From Fasciolopsis buskii (lineage: Eukaryota; Platyhelminthes; Trematoda; Plagiorchiida; Fasciolidae): a stretch of 64,000 nucleotides of DNA. The stretch is from NCBI GenBank assembly GCA_008360955.1, contig LUCM01007681.1, forward strand, positions 496,001-560,000. The letters run 5' to 3'. The position numbers and the translations under genes are program-made. Within the stretch, counting starts at the first letter, position 1. Each line of letters opens with the position of its first letter. Of the stretch, positions 48,906-61,233 are shown one piece after another. The notes under the pieces are model-generated. The model saw only the letters and a list, made by a program, of their open reading frames with translations, ran no database searches and was not told the DNA's origin.

Positions 48906-50104
48906 TACTTGCTGCCTTTGTCCTATTTTGGTTGTCTGTTGGGCACTGCCGAGGCTTTAGATGTATTTTTCTCTATAAGCCATCCCCATAATTGCTGGGC
49001 TGTATTTAAGCATGATTTTTTTATAAATGCTAATCTATTTCAACGCCTTTTGCGTTCAGTTAGAATATATATGTTCACTTAAAACATATTTCCTACCGAT
49101 CTGGCACAGGTGACTGACACAATCTTTCAATGGCAGAGTTAAAACTTGGAGCAAGCAAAATTGAAGTGTTTTAAATGCGGAATAAATATATAAATATATA
49201 TGTATATGTAACTCACTTGAATTACCTAATCATTCAGCTTTACTCGAGTTACTTCTGTCAGTAGCAATGCTGGTTACCATCCTATCGTCTACGATTAAAG
49301 CTTTTCGTTAAGACTATCGGACGGTCAAAATTATCGTGTTTTAGTTTCGCTCGATAAAATAAACCGCACACAATTAATGCAATGTGAGTGAAAAACATTG
49401 ATGCTAGTAGAGCTAAATGAAAGTTGGCAATTACAAGGTTTGTTTTTTGGCAGGTTGAACTAGACGAATTCTTTTCCCGGAAGCTCAGTTATATATATAT
49501 ATATATAATCTAGTCAGATTCCCGTACACGAACATGCACAGTTAAAGACAGCTACAATGTAGCATTCCCACGGGTAGTGAAGATTCAAGCCTATAAAACG
49601 TATACAGAATGTATCGAGACTGTCCCAGGCAAATAGTCTGTACATAGACTACATTTACCTCGTATCACGCAGTTTAATGCTCGATGACACTGGCTATAGA
49701 AATCAGTGGTCTACAAGTAAGGAACAGAATGATTCGGTCATTTTTACAAGGGCAAGCTAACCACTGTTCTTGTTATAGATCGCAGTGGATAATGAATCAC
49801 GCGCAAAACTGCATGACTTTATCTGCTGGCCATCTAACGAATTCCAGATAGTATTCATCAGGTGTGGTGAAATCAGTTAAACCGGTTTAAATGGCAAACG
49901 ATAAATCTGCGAAATAACGTCTCTCTTTACTGGCAGCCACCGTGTGTATAATATGAGAAATCCATTTCTTTACAGTGGCCGATTCGATTTCCTCAATGAA
50001 CGACCGGGTAAAACGATAATGACCTTATCCGAAGATATTATGAATGTGTTCTCATCTCTCAAGTTTTATCAATTGCAAGTTCTTAAGAACTGGGTAAGGG
50101 ACAA
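48906..50104. other. AT-rich stretch with short AT runs
   Basis: Holds an AT/TA-rich patch at about 49180-49210 and the microsatellite listed at 49490. The 70-codon frame at 49944-50156 (+) is unrecognised, although it contains a donor-like TGGGTAAGG near its end. No supported gene. Confidence 0.5.
49490..49507. repeat. AT dinucleotide microsatellite
   Basis: Nine uninterrupted TA repeats, between CTCAGT and ATCTAGTC. Confidence 0.9.
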
Positions 50105-50386
50105 GTGGACAGCAATCTTCCAATCGTTCCTAACCAAAATTCCATTGTGGCAGTAATTCTGGATGCAAACAAAAGCCAATTACCCGCTGACAAGAGTTCC
50201 ACAAATGGCCTCTTCAAATATCCTTCTGCTTCGACATCAGAAAGACAGACAACCTTAACTCCTTTGAGTCTACGGTATTCAAATTGGCCTTTTTCGCGCG
50301 TGTTCAAATTTTTCAACGAAAATTTTCAGCTCAACACCACTTCCAATACATTCGGGAATTGGGTAGGAATAACCCTGCATTTATGA
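50105..50386 (+). CDS. Open segment with possible splice sites, unrecognised
   Basis: A 93-codon frame rich in Ser, Thr, Asn and Pro, running from DSNLPIVPNQNS to FKFFNENFQLNTTSN. It is preceded by a weak acceptor-like GTGGACAG and contains a donor-like ATTGGGTAGGA before its stop. The opposite strand is also open (50316-50083, with VKVVCLSDVEAEGYLKRP), and I cannot decide between the two. The segment is slightly GC-richer than its surroundings. No domain is recognised. It may be an exon on either strand or chance. Confidence 0.12.
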   Translation: MDSNLPIVPNQNSIVAVILDANKSQLPADKSSTNGLFKYPSASTSERQTTLTPLSLRYSNWPFSRVFKFFNENFQLNTTSNTFGNWVGITLHL

Positions 50387-53300
50387 AATGTTCGTATTTC
50401 ACAATGTCCAGAAGAATGCAATCACGTTAAAATGGGTATTTTGAGGAACTGAATACCCTGTTTCTTTACCGTTGTTTTCTCTTTTCATTGTCACCTTTCT
50501 AGGCTAACATTCAAACATGCACAGCATAATATAACGGTTGCTTTTATTTGAACCAATAATAAAACCCACCGATCTTAGACATCTGTAATCTGAGGTCCAA
50601 ACCGCTTTGCTGTCATTCTACTCAGCTTGAATACAGATAACGTTGTTTTACGTATTTCTATTCTTCGGTCGGCAATTGATAAAATATCCAGGTTGGTTGA
50701 GTACCTGCAAATTCAAGTTACCACGTGGAAAGCGCGAGATCGTCAGCACAAATGTGGCATCCGGCAGATAATTACAGTGACGATCAAAGTTTGAAAACAT
50801 GCAGAAACGAGGCGGATGTCAGTAAGAGGTTTTGCTTGGACAGTACAATTAATCTGTCACTTATATACTCGCCGAAGTGAAACGTTTGCACAACTCTTCT
50901 AGAAGTGGCAAGAGACATTAGAAACGAGTGACGTGTGCGGAATTACCGGCTGAGTGGTGTTTCTGAGAATCTGCCGAAACCATCGCCAATTTTCAGGTAT
51001 TCCCAATCAGACCTTTTACAGTCGGTTGGACGAAAAGCACTTTCAGGGATAGGCAAGCTTGTTTGGTCGAACCTCATTATTAATTGATGGATGGTATGAC
51101 CCTTTCTGAGATCGATCCATTACTTCACAATATATTAGTGTCTTTCATTTTAATGGAATTACCAAAAAACTGTGCATTAGATAATGCTTTGCACAAATCC
51201 AGGGTATTGGCATCAAAAAATTGCGGACTGGTAGAAGTCTCTAACCGTACACCAAAGTAAGATTGATTTGGAAAAATGTGAATTTCTATTTGATTTTTTC
51301 CTTTGTTTATGTGGTTGAAAATGCGCATTGCAAACAGTCACTGAGTCAAGACGTACAGAAATTGCATAAGCGAAAGTGGAATTCCTATTTCCCAAAAGCG
51401 CTAGACCAGCAGTCGAAAATATTTTGTCAAATAGGAGTGCAGTATAACGCTTCTTGGCTGGTGAACCCAGTCTCGTCATGTGGCTACCTGGTCAGATCAA
51501 ATTGAACTGTACATTATGCAAGCAACACGAGTCTTTTTTTTAAAAAAATAGACCTCTTTATATGAACACTAAAAATTAGGATAAAAGATAAATAAGCAAT
51601 GTATTTGATTTTACCCGAATCGCGAACAGTGGAAACGAGATCCTCCGATCATATATCTAAGGCGGAAGTCTCGCATTATCCCGCGAAATTACCCGTCTTG
51701 GCTGAATGTCCATAGTAGAGCTAACAGAAGTTTGAATTCAGACAATGTCTAATTATTCAGCTTACTCTACGGCAAGGTCGAGAAGATAATTGTTTATCAT
51801 CTACAAAATCTTCTGATAATTGTTACACAGTGTTAACTAGATTTCTTTCTCCTCTGATCCCCGGACATCAGTATAATATCGCTAGTATGTGATAATATAC
51901 TCCCAGCATATTTCAACGAAGGGTCTCCCAGCAGAGCCATAGCAGCTGAAACCTGCTTAACCTCTGTGAGATGCCAATGGAAAGGAGAACATGTATACGA
52001 GTACTTGAGTCACAAAATTTGTCTATGCATTACGGGAAACAACGTTCAACGGCTTTTCAACGATGATATTTCAGAATTCACGCGAAACTATAGGGCTATT
52101 TCTAGAACAAACGAATGCAAACTAGGCATTTGTGTGATCCATTTGCAACATACCTAAATAGTAACATCGGAGACGGGTTCATTTTGGTGAGTTCCTTTGG
52201 AGAGAAGCTGTTGGTGCAGCAAATATGGCCCATGAACGAGCTTCTTCGTCTTCAACGCTCCGTGGATGTTAACCAATGTCGGGACAGTCTCCCAATCACG
52301 CTTGTTAAGCGAAGTATTCTAAACAGCAGCGAGTGACATGTATCAAGGAAACTAATTGCATGCATTTCCCAACTAAAGTTTTCCGATATGAGAAGAAATG
52401 TTCAAGCGAAACATATAAATATTAAATGCGGTTGATTGCCTTTTGGGGATTTGCAAAAATGTTTTGCGACCCAAGAGGCAGACACCATCATTACTTTGGT
52501 CCACTGTCACCCCAACATTAAAGTACATCAGAAGAAAGCACCTTAAATCCACGTATATAATCCATGACCATCCGCGTTTTCAGTCAACGTGGGAGGTGGT
52601 TGATTTTACGTCATAACCCGACCAGATCTAATTGGTGAAAAAGATATTTTAAGGGATTTGGTTCATGAGCCCAAAAACTAAATGCCTAACTTCATTTGTG
52701 CACATTATTTCAGGTAATAAGAGCTTTAACATTAGTAGGAAAGCAAGGTTTCACTAGTTAGCCAGTTTCGTTGATAAGCAATCGTCAATATAATATGAAT
52801 AATCGGTTTTCAACAGATGTTTTATTCCTGTATGATTTCATTACAAAGTACAAAAGCACATCATCAACAGAATCTCCCTCAAGATTGATTGCACATTGCA
52901 AACGCGAGCTGATTTTACCTTCTACTAATAAAAGCGACTAATTAGTCCCCGTCTTGTATAGTTTCTTCGATTCGTGATAGAACATGTCCTTAAGATTTTC
53001 GTGCACTGGTTTTTCGCCTTCCTTATTACATATGAACATCCGGAATGTTAAAGCGCTTTGATGTTCTCTCTGACAAATAATAAGTAAAGTTTCAACGCAT
53101 GTTCCAAATGGAACTCAATGATACAATAAAACAGTCTTATTCCTGTAGTCAAATTCATTGAAAATTTGTTTTTTCTAGAGTGGAAAGCGATTCACTTAAT
53201 TCCGTTTATTCAACATTCATATCCATGGATGTCAAGGCAGATTTCCAAAGTGCAACTAGCCAGGACATTTGGGTGGGCATTCTAAAATAATTGGTAATAT

Positions 53301-56300
53301 TCAAGGAGTTCGGGCAATACCAAGTCCAAAATGAGTTTGACCATGTTCGAATTAAGTTCATTCAAACGTGACAATTATTTACTCCGCAGAAATTGTAGAA
53401 GTGTCTGCATGATGTGCTAGGCATTTTCACAACTCTGGAGGCCAATGGTTGGACAACGTAAAATCGGTTTTATTGTACGACAATTTATTTTCCCTAACTT
53501 GTTTGATTAAAGCAATTTTTCGTATTCTTTAGTAATGAAGCACGTAAGTCAAGGTGTGCTGGGTAGTTGTCAGTAACTTAGAAGCTAATCAAAGATAATT
53601 TTGATCAGAATGCCTAAAACGATGCGAGAGCGCACAATTTTCCGCCAGGTCGAGATATGTTGTTACAATTAAGCCTGGCACCACAAACTTTATATGTTCG
53701 TCGTCAAATAATTTGTGTCAATCGAATGTAGCATGCAAAATTTGTTTCCGATGCCAAACAACCATTACTAAAGGACGAAACTCTCCGGTTATAAAGCACA
53801 AAGTTAGTTTATTGTTTTCCCGCATGTCAAGCAAAAATGTACGATCCATTTGTGCTCTCCTAGCAGAAATCCGTAATAAGGCGGGTGTAATTCTGAGTAC
53901 CAAGACTAACTACATGAGATAGAATTGAGCTAAGTGACAAATATGACTATTATTAACAACATCATCCCTAAATGGAAGCCGAACAACCTACGACCTGTTT
54001 ATCCTTCAAACCAAATGTTATCTTAATAACATGAAAACAGGCATGGGTTACGCCATATTTTTTTGTACTTTTTTCAATACAAAACTTGAAATACCTGTCC
54101 ACCGCAACAAGTACTTATCCCCGGTTTGATTTTGCTTCATTGACTTATGTGCAACTTAAATTGTTGTCCGTTAAGAGTCGCTATAACGAAGTCAACCTTT
54201 GAGTGTCCTTTTCCTTAGGCAAAGTAATGCGCTTCTGAATCGCAAAAAATGAGTACTTTCAGCCTCTTCGTCTCATCTAAACTTTTCCATGATTGGTGAA
54301 TTTGAGAAGTAGCTTATCTTGTAAAGAATATACTTGATTACAAGAACATTGTAGATAAACTTCAGCCTTTAGGTGAAAAGTTCAATTACTATTCCGTGCA
54401 GTCTCAACGGTTTTCATTACAAGAAACACATATGCGTAAACTATATCCATATGCGTAGGTTCGCAGCTCCCGTGGACGACCCCATTACACATTAGGATCA
54501 GCTGTACAATTAATATCCGTTTGTGTAAAAAAGCATTGCCAGGGAAAATTATTATTTTATGGCACTAACGATATCCGACGCTCCATTTATCGCCTCGAAA
54601 CTATACGGAAATTGTCTTCTTTTGGTTTTCGTCAAATAAGAATGTGATATATAACCGATTTCATATATGCGTACTTGTCGGCTTAGCAACGGTTTCGTAT
54701 ATCATTGAGTCAGTTTTCGGACGGCAAAAAACTCATGCGACTTATCTGATTGCCCAATCTATTTGGAAGGTATTTCGTTTTCATCTATGAAGAAAACTCG
54801 GAATGAAGTGAAATATTGATTGGCATAAACTTATTCGACACCGTTTGTATCATTATATTACCTTCAATGTGGGATGAACCCTTTAAAAGCAACCTGTTTC
54901 TTTTCCTACTACAATGCATAAAATCAACGAGACGGACAAGCAGATTGTAATAGGGCTGTGCCACGACAAAACGCTCATTTCGCTAACTGCAGCATTTTGT
55001 AAATTAAACATTCCAATATGAAATACGCAGTTTCCTATTCGTGATTAATCCTTGGATCAGCTTTATTCATGTTTAACTTTATACCAAAAAATGAATTGTA
55101 AAATGTCAGTGTGTAATCAGCTGCATTTTGATGAATGGACGAAAAACGGTAGAATAACACAAACTCGTAAAAATTAAAGAGTCGACGGTAACCGATAATG
55201 CATATCCGCCAACGGAGGATAATTTGAACAGCTGAGTACCATATGCCTTTGTGTGTTGTTCCCTTGGCTTGCCCGTTGACGAATTAGTCTGTTTATGATT
55301 TTCCGAAACCTTGAAATATCCATCTATTACCCAAATGCAAATTGTTGATAATACTTTGAATTTTTTTGTTCTTCTATAGAAATCCGAATGAGTCAAACTG
55401 GTGAGTGATGAATGTCGATAGGATACAACATTTCAACACTCCTGTTCAGATTTGCGCCCAGGTAAATTCCAACTTGGCAAAATATGCATATATTCCGTAG
55501 CTTTAATTGCGAAGCATTCAGGCGCCAAAGTTTGGCATAGATTTGAAGAAACAGTCAATATATGCTAATTATTTTGTATTCACCTACGAATACTGAATGC
55601 GGATTGGCTTTCACATGTTTGACTGTAAAAACGTCCCGCACTTTATTGTTGTTCTTATTCACAGACCCAATTGCGATTCGGTCTGAGATGTATTCACTGA
55701 TATTATCAACTTGTCTTTTCACCGAATAACAAGAAGAACGTTGCCTTCAGAACCACTTTTGTGTTTGCTAACTGTGGTAGCTTTTTGAAAGCGTGTTTCT
55801 GATGCATATATGCCATCCAACGTGTGATGCCCCTTTTCAATGTTTTTTTAGCGCTAGATGACCAGCGTGAAAAACCGAACATGGTTTTATCCAGACCTGT
55901 AATTACCATGACTGATGCTATATTTGAAAGAAGTTCCAAAGGTGAATTTTTAGTTTCCGAAAACAGCTTGAAATAAAAGAACAACCGTGATAAGCAAAAT
56001 ATTTGTTAAGAAGGTATCTGGAATTTCCATCGTCAAGCCTATAATAATCCTCGTCATCAGTTTGTTCCACTTTGCTAAGGTTCAATCAAACAAAAAATCT
56101 CTGAAATAAAGCCCCCTGTCTCAAGATTTCCATAGAAAACCGTCGCCTATTTATTATTTGGACGTACAAAATTACATTAGTCCTGAATGTTCGGACAACA
56201 ATAGACTTTGAGCCTGCCTTTGATGTGCTGATAGAGTAAAAACTAACGGTCATTTTCTTTGTCCGCTAATCTGTATAATCTGATCGCTTTGGGAGCAAAA

Positions 56301-59300
56301 CAGAAAAACGTACTTAATATAGGTATGAGTAATTCACTGTCATACTGATAAGAAATATACGCAATACACAAGTGCACCCCAACACTCGTCCCACGTGATC
56401 ACAAATCCTGTGACAAAGTTTCCACGTTCAACTTCCTGATACATGTCTACTTATTGTGCTACTGGTAGATAAATGACCTGTTTTCCATGCAGATGCAGTA
56501 CTTGGTCCCTCTCCAGTAAGTTGACTTGAAATGTGTACAACGAGAATGCATTTGCATAACTAAAGAAAGATCCCATATGCATATAAATATATTGATGAGT
56601 TAAAATATCTGCAGCTAAGGTTACATATTTTTAGAGTTGAGAAGGCGTACACTGAGTTAATGCGTTTATCGTGACGTTTCGACCCAAACTAGGACTCGTT
56701 GTCAAACGTGCATCACTCATTCACTGATATCATTTCTGTCTCAACCTTAGGCCAGTGAAGTGCAGCTGCATTGATTCTTGTCGGGTGCAAATTTTATAGC
56801 ACAGAAAAATGGCCCTGGCGCCCTGTGGTCGCATTAAAAATAAAAATATGCATTGAATTAAGGAAACAACTAAGCTTCACTCAAACGTAGTTCATCCATC
56901 AGAAGACTAGCGCGCCGATCGTATTTGAACTGAAGAATATCACCCAAACCACGCAAATGCAATCGACTGTTTTATCTGCTCTGGAATAATATTATGGAAA
57001 CATCCTACTTATTCAAGTAATGTAATGTATTCGCAAATATGTGACATAGAGATTGACGCATTCTCCAGCTAAGCGTGCAACGTCTCCGGAACAATAAACT
57101 TTTGGTGGAGTGAATGACCATGAAACTTAAGGACAAAAACTGTAGAATCTTCCTATGGGTGTACGTGTCTACTTGGAAAATTCAGTTCGACATAAATGGC
57201 AGTTTTTCGCGCAAGCTTGTATTCATTGGCTGGCCTATTTTGTTCTCTCCATCGTACGTGACCTGCTCATTTCCATATTCATTAAAAAGTAAGTAGGTAT
57301 CAGGATTCATTCGGCGATGTTCAACTTTTAACAAACTTCATACCTGTGGTGAGGTAATGTGCATGTTTTGGATTGGAAATTCGGTCTTATTCAGATTCAA
57401 GCACTAATTTGGACCTAGTTTCCAACAGGCAAACATTGTCTTTCGTAACAATTTCTGTGTCCAAAACGGGTTATATGACAAGCATAATGCAGGCCAAGTA
57501 AAAAATCCTAAGATTCTCCGCAATTTCTCCGCGTCAAATGTTTTCATCTACTCATTACCAACTGCATCAGTTGGTTGTTGTTCAATAAAAATCATTTATT
57601 GTGAAACGATCTCCGCCGTATACTCATCTGACAGTAAATTTCAGTAACCTTCTCCTGAGAAATTCAATCTAACTATTCAAACAAATATTTTCCTAAGTCC
57701 GACTCTGCAGGTAAAGAGACTCTGGATAAATACCCAACATGGATTCGAAAATATTGTGCCAAACACCCGCTTTCGGAAGCTGGTTTCCCACTTCGCGATT
57801 TTAAGTGAAACTCGTATTTCCCTGCCACTTTCAGCAAAGGCCAGTGGAATGCATTAAATTACTTCAATCAACCGGTTTTACAACAACAGCAGAACTACTT
57901 AGGGTTTTCTCTTAGGCAACACAATTTGTTCGACCCGTGGTTTCCAAATGTGTAAGAAAATTTCAGTACATCAGAAAACATAACAAGTAGTTATGAGCAG
58001 TATTCGGTTGTTACTCGAGTGCCCGTTTGACGGTCTATTGGAATCGTCGTTACTATTTATATTTGGCTTAGATTGGCAAATCTATTAGAGCAATAATAAC
58101 ATAATGAGTTATTGGGTAAGATAACTGATATTTAGAAACGGTAACCTAGTGAATTTCATAAACACGGTGATTAACATCCGAAGATGTTCCCACATAATGT
58201 TCTTACCAAGTAATTAACTAATAGATCGATAGTTGTGCCGTAAGGAAAAACGTACACGGCTGAGAAAACATGCCGTCCGAAAAAAATAAATTCTGTTTTA
58301 TTACACATTTGGCACTTGCCTAGTGAAATGGGTTCACGTGATAATAACTACGACCCACTAGATGAAGGCTGCGGACTGACAAATGTGATCAGGTTAGGTG
58401 GGCTAATGCAGCGTAGCTGACTGTTCACTCGATTTGATGCGGAAAGCAATGACCGGAAATGGCTTAACTTGGCATAGCTACAAAGAACGAATAAGCTTGA
58501 AACTTGCCGGAGTTTGGCGATTTGTTGTGATGGCTTTAACTGGTAGGCTGAACAACGTGTACATGTGCGTGGTCAATGTTCGTTGATGTTTAGCTGTCAA
58601 ACCTTACGTACTAATTTGTTTTGGCAAATCCAAGAGGCTCCCCGGTAGTGGTTTCTAATGTTGCAGAGTCTAAAAGTCAAAGGAATTTTAATTCAGCATT
58701 GCCCTTTCACTATCACGAAAACTTGAAATATCATTAATTCGCCTCGTTCTAAATAAAACCAACTTTTAATTTTGCAGCAACAAATACATTAACAAAATGA
58801 ATCGAAATGCCAAATTACCTCTGCAATCACTCATGGAAAAACAGGTCATATTTGGGAAAGGCCGAGTTTCTAATCACCGTTCAGTGTTTATGTTTTTTAA
58901 TGTTGATATCCCAAAAAAGCACAAAAACGTCTTGTATATATTCCAAATAAGCACACTTATGCAAAAGGATATTAGGCTTACGATGATGAGGGTCGAATTT
59001 TCGGTGGAGTGAAGTTTGTTAAACTTGACGAAATTTCGGCTTTATTCGCTAGAATCTCTGGTCTTTAATCTGACTCAGCTTCGCTGAACAACAGTTTTCA
59101 GTAAACAGGTTTTCGTGATTTTGGATTATCAAAGTAAAACCGAAGTTTATTTCTTTTCAGTAGGAAAACCTAGAGAAGATATTCAGAAAATGTGTCGCGT
59201 TCGTTTTCACTAAAACTGTTTTGACTAAATGATTATACTGACAAAATTGGGCCGTGCTAATCACAAGTATTAACGGAGTTATCTAGGAAACTTTTCATGG

Positions 59301-60939
59301 TTACCATCAGCTGATATTTTAAGAAAATATATCGATGCTGACTTATCGCGCAACGTTTTGTTTTGCAGTTCTGTGACACGAGGTTTCAATTGTATCCTGC
59401 ACAATTTAGCCAAGCATGGAAGAAACGAGAATGTTATCAGCACGCATTCTCCACCTTTGGCGGATTCCACTCGCTGCTGTTCCAAAGGCGTTAGCCACGG
59501 CATGAATCCGGTTATTGTGTTCTGGACCGGTTTTCAGTTCCTTATTACACTTTGAAAACTCACGTAATCAAATCCTTTGTCCTACATCTATTCGATATTT
59601 ATACCGTTGTTTTATACTTGTTAGTAAGTGTAAAATAGTCAAGTTTTTTGTTCACTATAGATTAGGTTTGATTAAATTCACGGCATGTGATATCCGCTCG
59701 AGTAATTCACGGTTTGAGAGATTCGGGAAGGCGCAGTTACAAATATAATTCTCTCTTTAGGCCACTGGATGACAGATGTCAATACAATAAATTGATCAAA
59801 ATCACGAGCTTGGATGGTCCGTCCAAGTGAAGTTCACGATTTCAACAATAATACTTCGCAAAGTCGTAAACTGTTTCATCTAGGTAACCAAGTTTCGGCT
59901 GCATGCTCAACAACCTCTGCAAACGTCCGTAAGATTGGGAAATCAAAATTCAAACAGAGCTACCGTATACAGGACATAAAATCACATTTTGCTGTCTGAA
60001 GGAATCAGAAGAAAAAAACAGTCAAAATGTGGATCTCGCCGGACAAAAAAAGCAAACGAACAGATGAAACTGATGCTTCTTCTAAGAGGTATGACCTAAA
60101 AGACTGAACAAATCATCTCTTGCATATCATTTGTCTTCCCAAGGTAAAATTGACAACAACATTTAGCCAATCGCTGAGATTTTAGCCTTGGTCTTCAGCC
60201 TATCTCTTTGAGTTAGTCATGCCACGAGGAAAACGATCATGCATTTAGAAACGAAGGGAGCTCATTGGAAATCTTGTTGCCCAATTTGTTTCCGTTAGCA
60301 AACAGCTCGCTTCCGTGACAAATCATCCAGGCACCATTATATAGATTAGATAATCGGTTTATTAGCAAATTAAAACTAACTCAATGATTCCGAATTCTAA
60401 CTGAAACCTTAATTATCCAAAGGTGTCATGCGATAATATAGGATGCTTTCAAATTCGGTTAAACATTCGCAACCTAACTGGTACAGTATATATCACGTAA
60501 TTACTGGATAACTTCCGGTCGAGTGAGTTAATTTGACTGATCGAAGAACGTTTTGTAGAGCGTCAGCCGATCTTTGAACACTCTTAGGAATGGAATAGAA
60601 AGCTACAGAGGTATATACAAGATTTGTTGACTGACCAGTTTTCAATCAAGTAACCAGTATCATTCTCTGAAGGAGGACTCTGGAACGGATTTACAGAAGA
60701 ATGTCCTTGAACCCAGGCGTCCTCGGTCACGAAAACCAGTAATTTCCAAATGACGCATCGAATCCCGTTTGCGATATTTATAAATGACTGACCGAACTCA
60801 AGTATGCATACTGCTACCGTTTTTCCCCACTTTCGATCAATCATCCGCTTTCGAGTAAATAATAGGGATTTATTCAGGTTTGACGAATTAGCACGACTGC
60901 ATCTGTATCCAAGAAAATCAGCACCTTATCAACTCAACA
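50387..60939. other. Stretch with no recognisable gene
   Basis: More than 10 kb of AT-rich DNA with no recognisable gene, RNA or dispersed repeat. All open frames are under 100 codons. A T8A7 run sits at 51534-51548. Overlapping minus-strand frames at 51125-51479 and the 96- and 92-codon minus-strand frames at 55106-55396 and 55706-55984 were read and not recognised. Confidence 0.5.
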
Positions 60940-61233
60940 ATGCATGCTACCGCAATACAGTCGCCTAAAACAAAGGTTAGTACAACTAACTTTTATGATG
61001 CATACGAAAGTAGGTTCAATGTGTCTATATTACCCGAACGAGTTCTTTCGAAGATAAATGATCGTTTCCCACTAAGATGTCGCACTCGTCTCGTGATCAA
61101 ATATGTGATCTCCTTGTTTGCACCGAAATTTTGTCGTAACTGGATACTGGAAATTTGCGCTTACCGTGGCGTCAGCTGTGACTACACAGCGCATGAGCTA
61201 ATGAATGAAGTCTTCCTGTCTGAATCTAATTAA
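60940..61233 (+). CDS. Open frame, unrecognised
   Basis: An ATG-initiated 97-codon frame. The peptide has a regular mix of residues (NVSILPERVLSKINDRFPLR and then a basic/hydrophobic stretch ending in CAYRGVSCDYTAHE). There is a donor-like AAAG before GTTAGT near 60975 that would cut the frame early. No domain, signal peptide or membrane segment is evident, and the length is within chance. Listed only because its composition looks protein-like. Confidence 0.1.
   Translation: MHATAIQSPKTKVSTTNFYDAYESRFNVSILPERVLSKINDRFPLRCRTRLVIKYVISLFAPKFCRNWILEICAYRGVSCDYTAHELMNEVFLSESN

Noticed and set aside
48804..49082. 92-codon hydrophobic frame resembling a membrane protein
   Set aside because: Its Tyr/Leu/Ile/Ser content comes from translated decayed TATC repeats.
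51534..51548. T8A7 run as a terminator or poly(A) relic
   Set aside because: No element or gene ends at it and such runs are common in AT-rich DNA.
54490..54530. AGCTGTACAATTAATATCC as another SINE-A tail fragment
   Set aside because: Only about ten bases match; there is no CTGATGA, GAAA or other tail sequence nearby.
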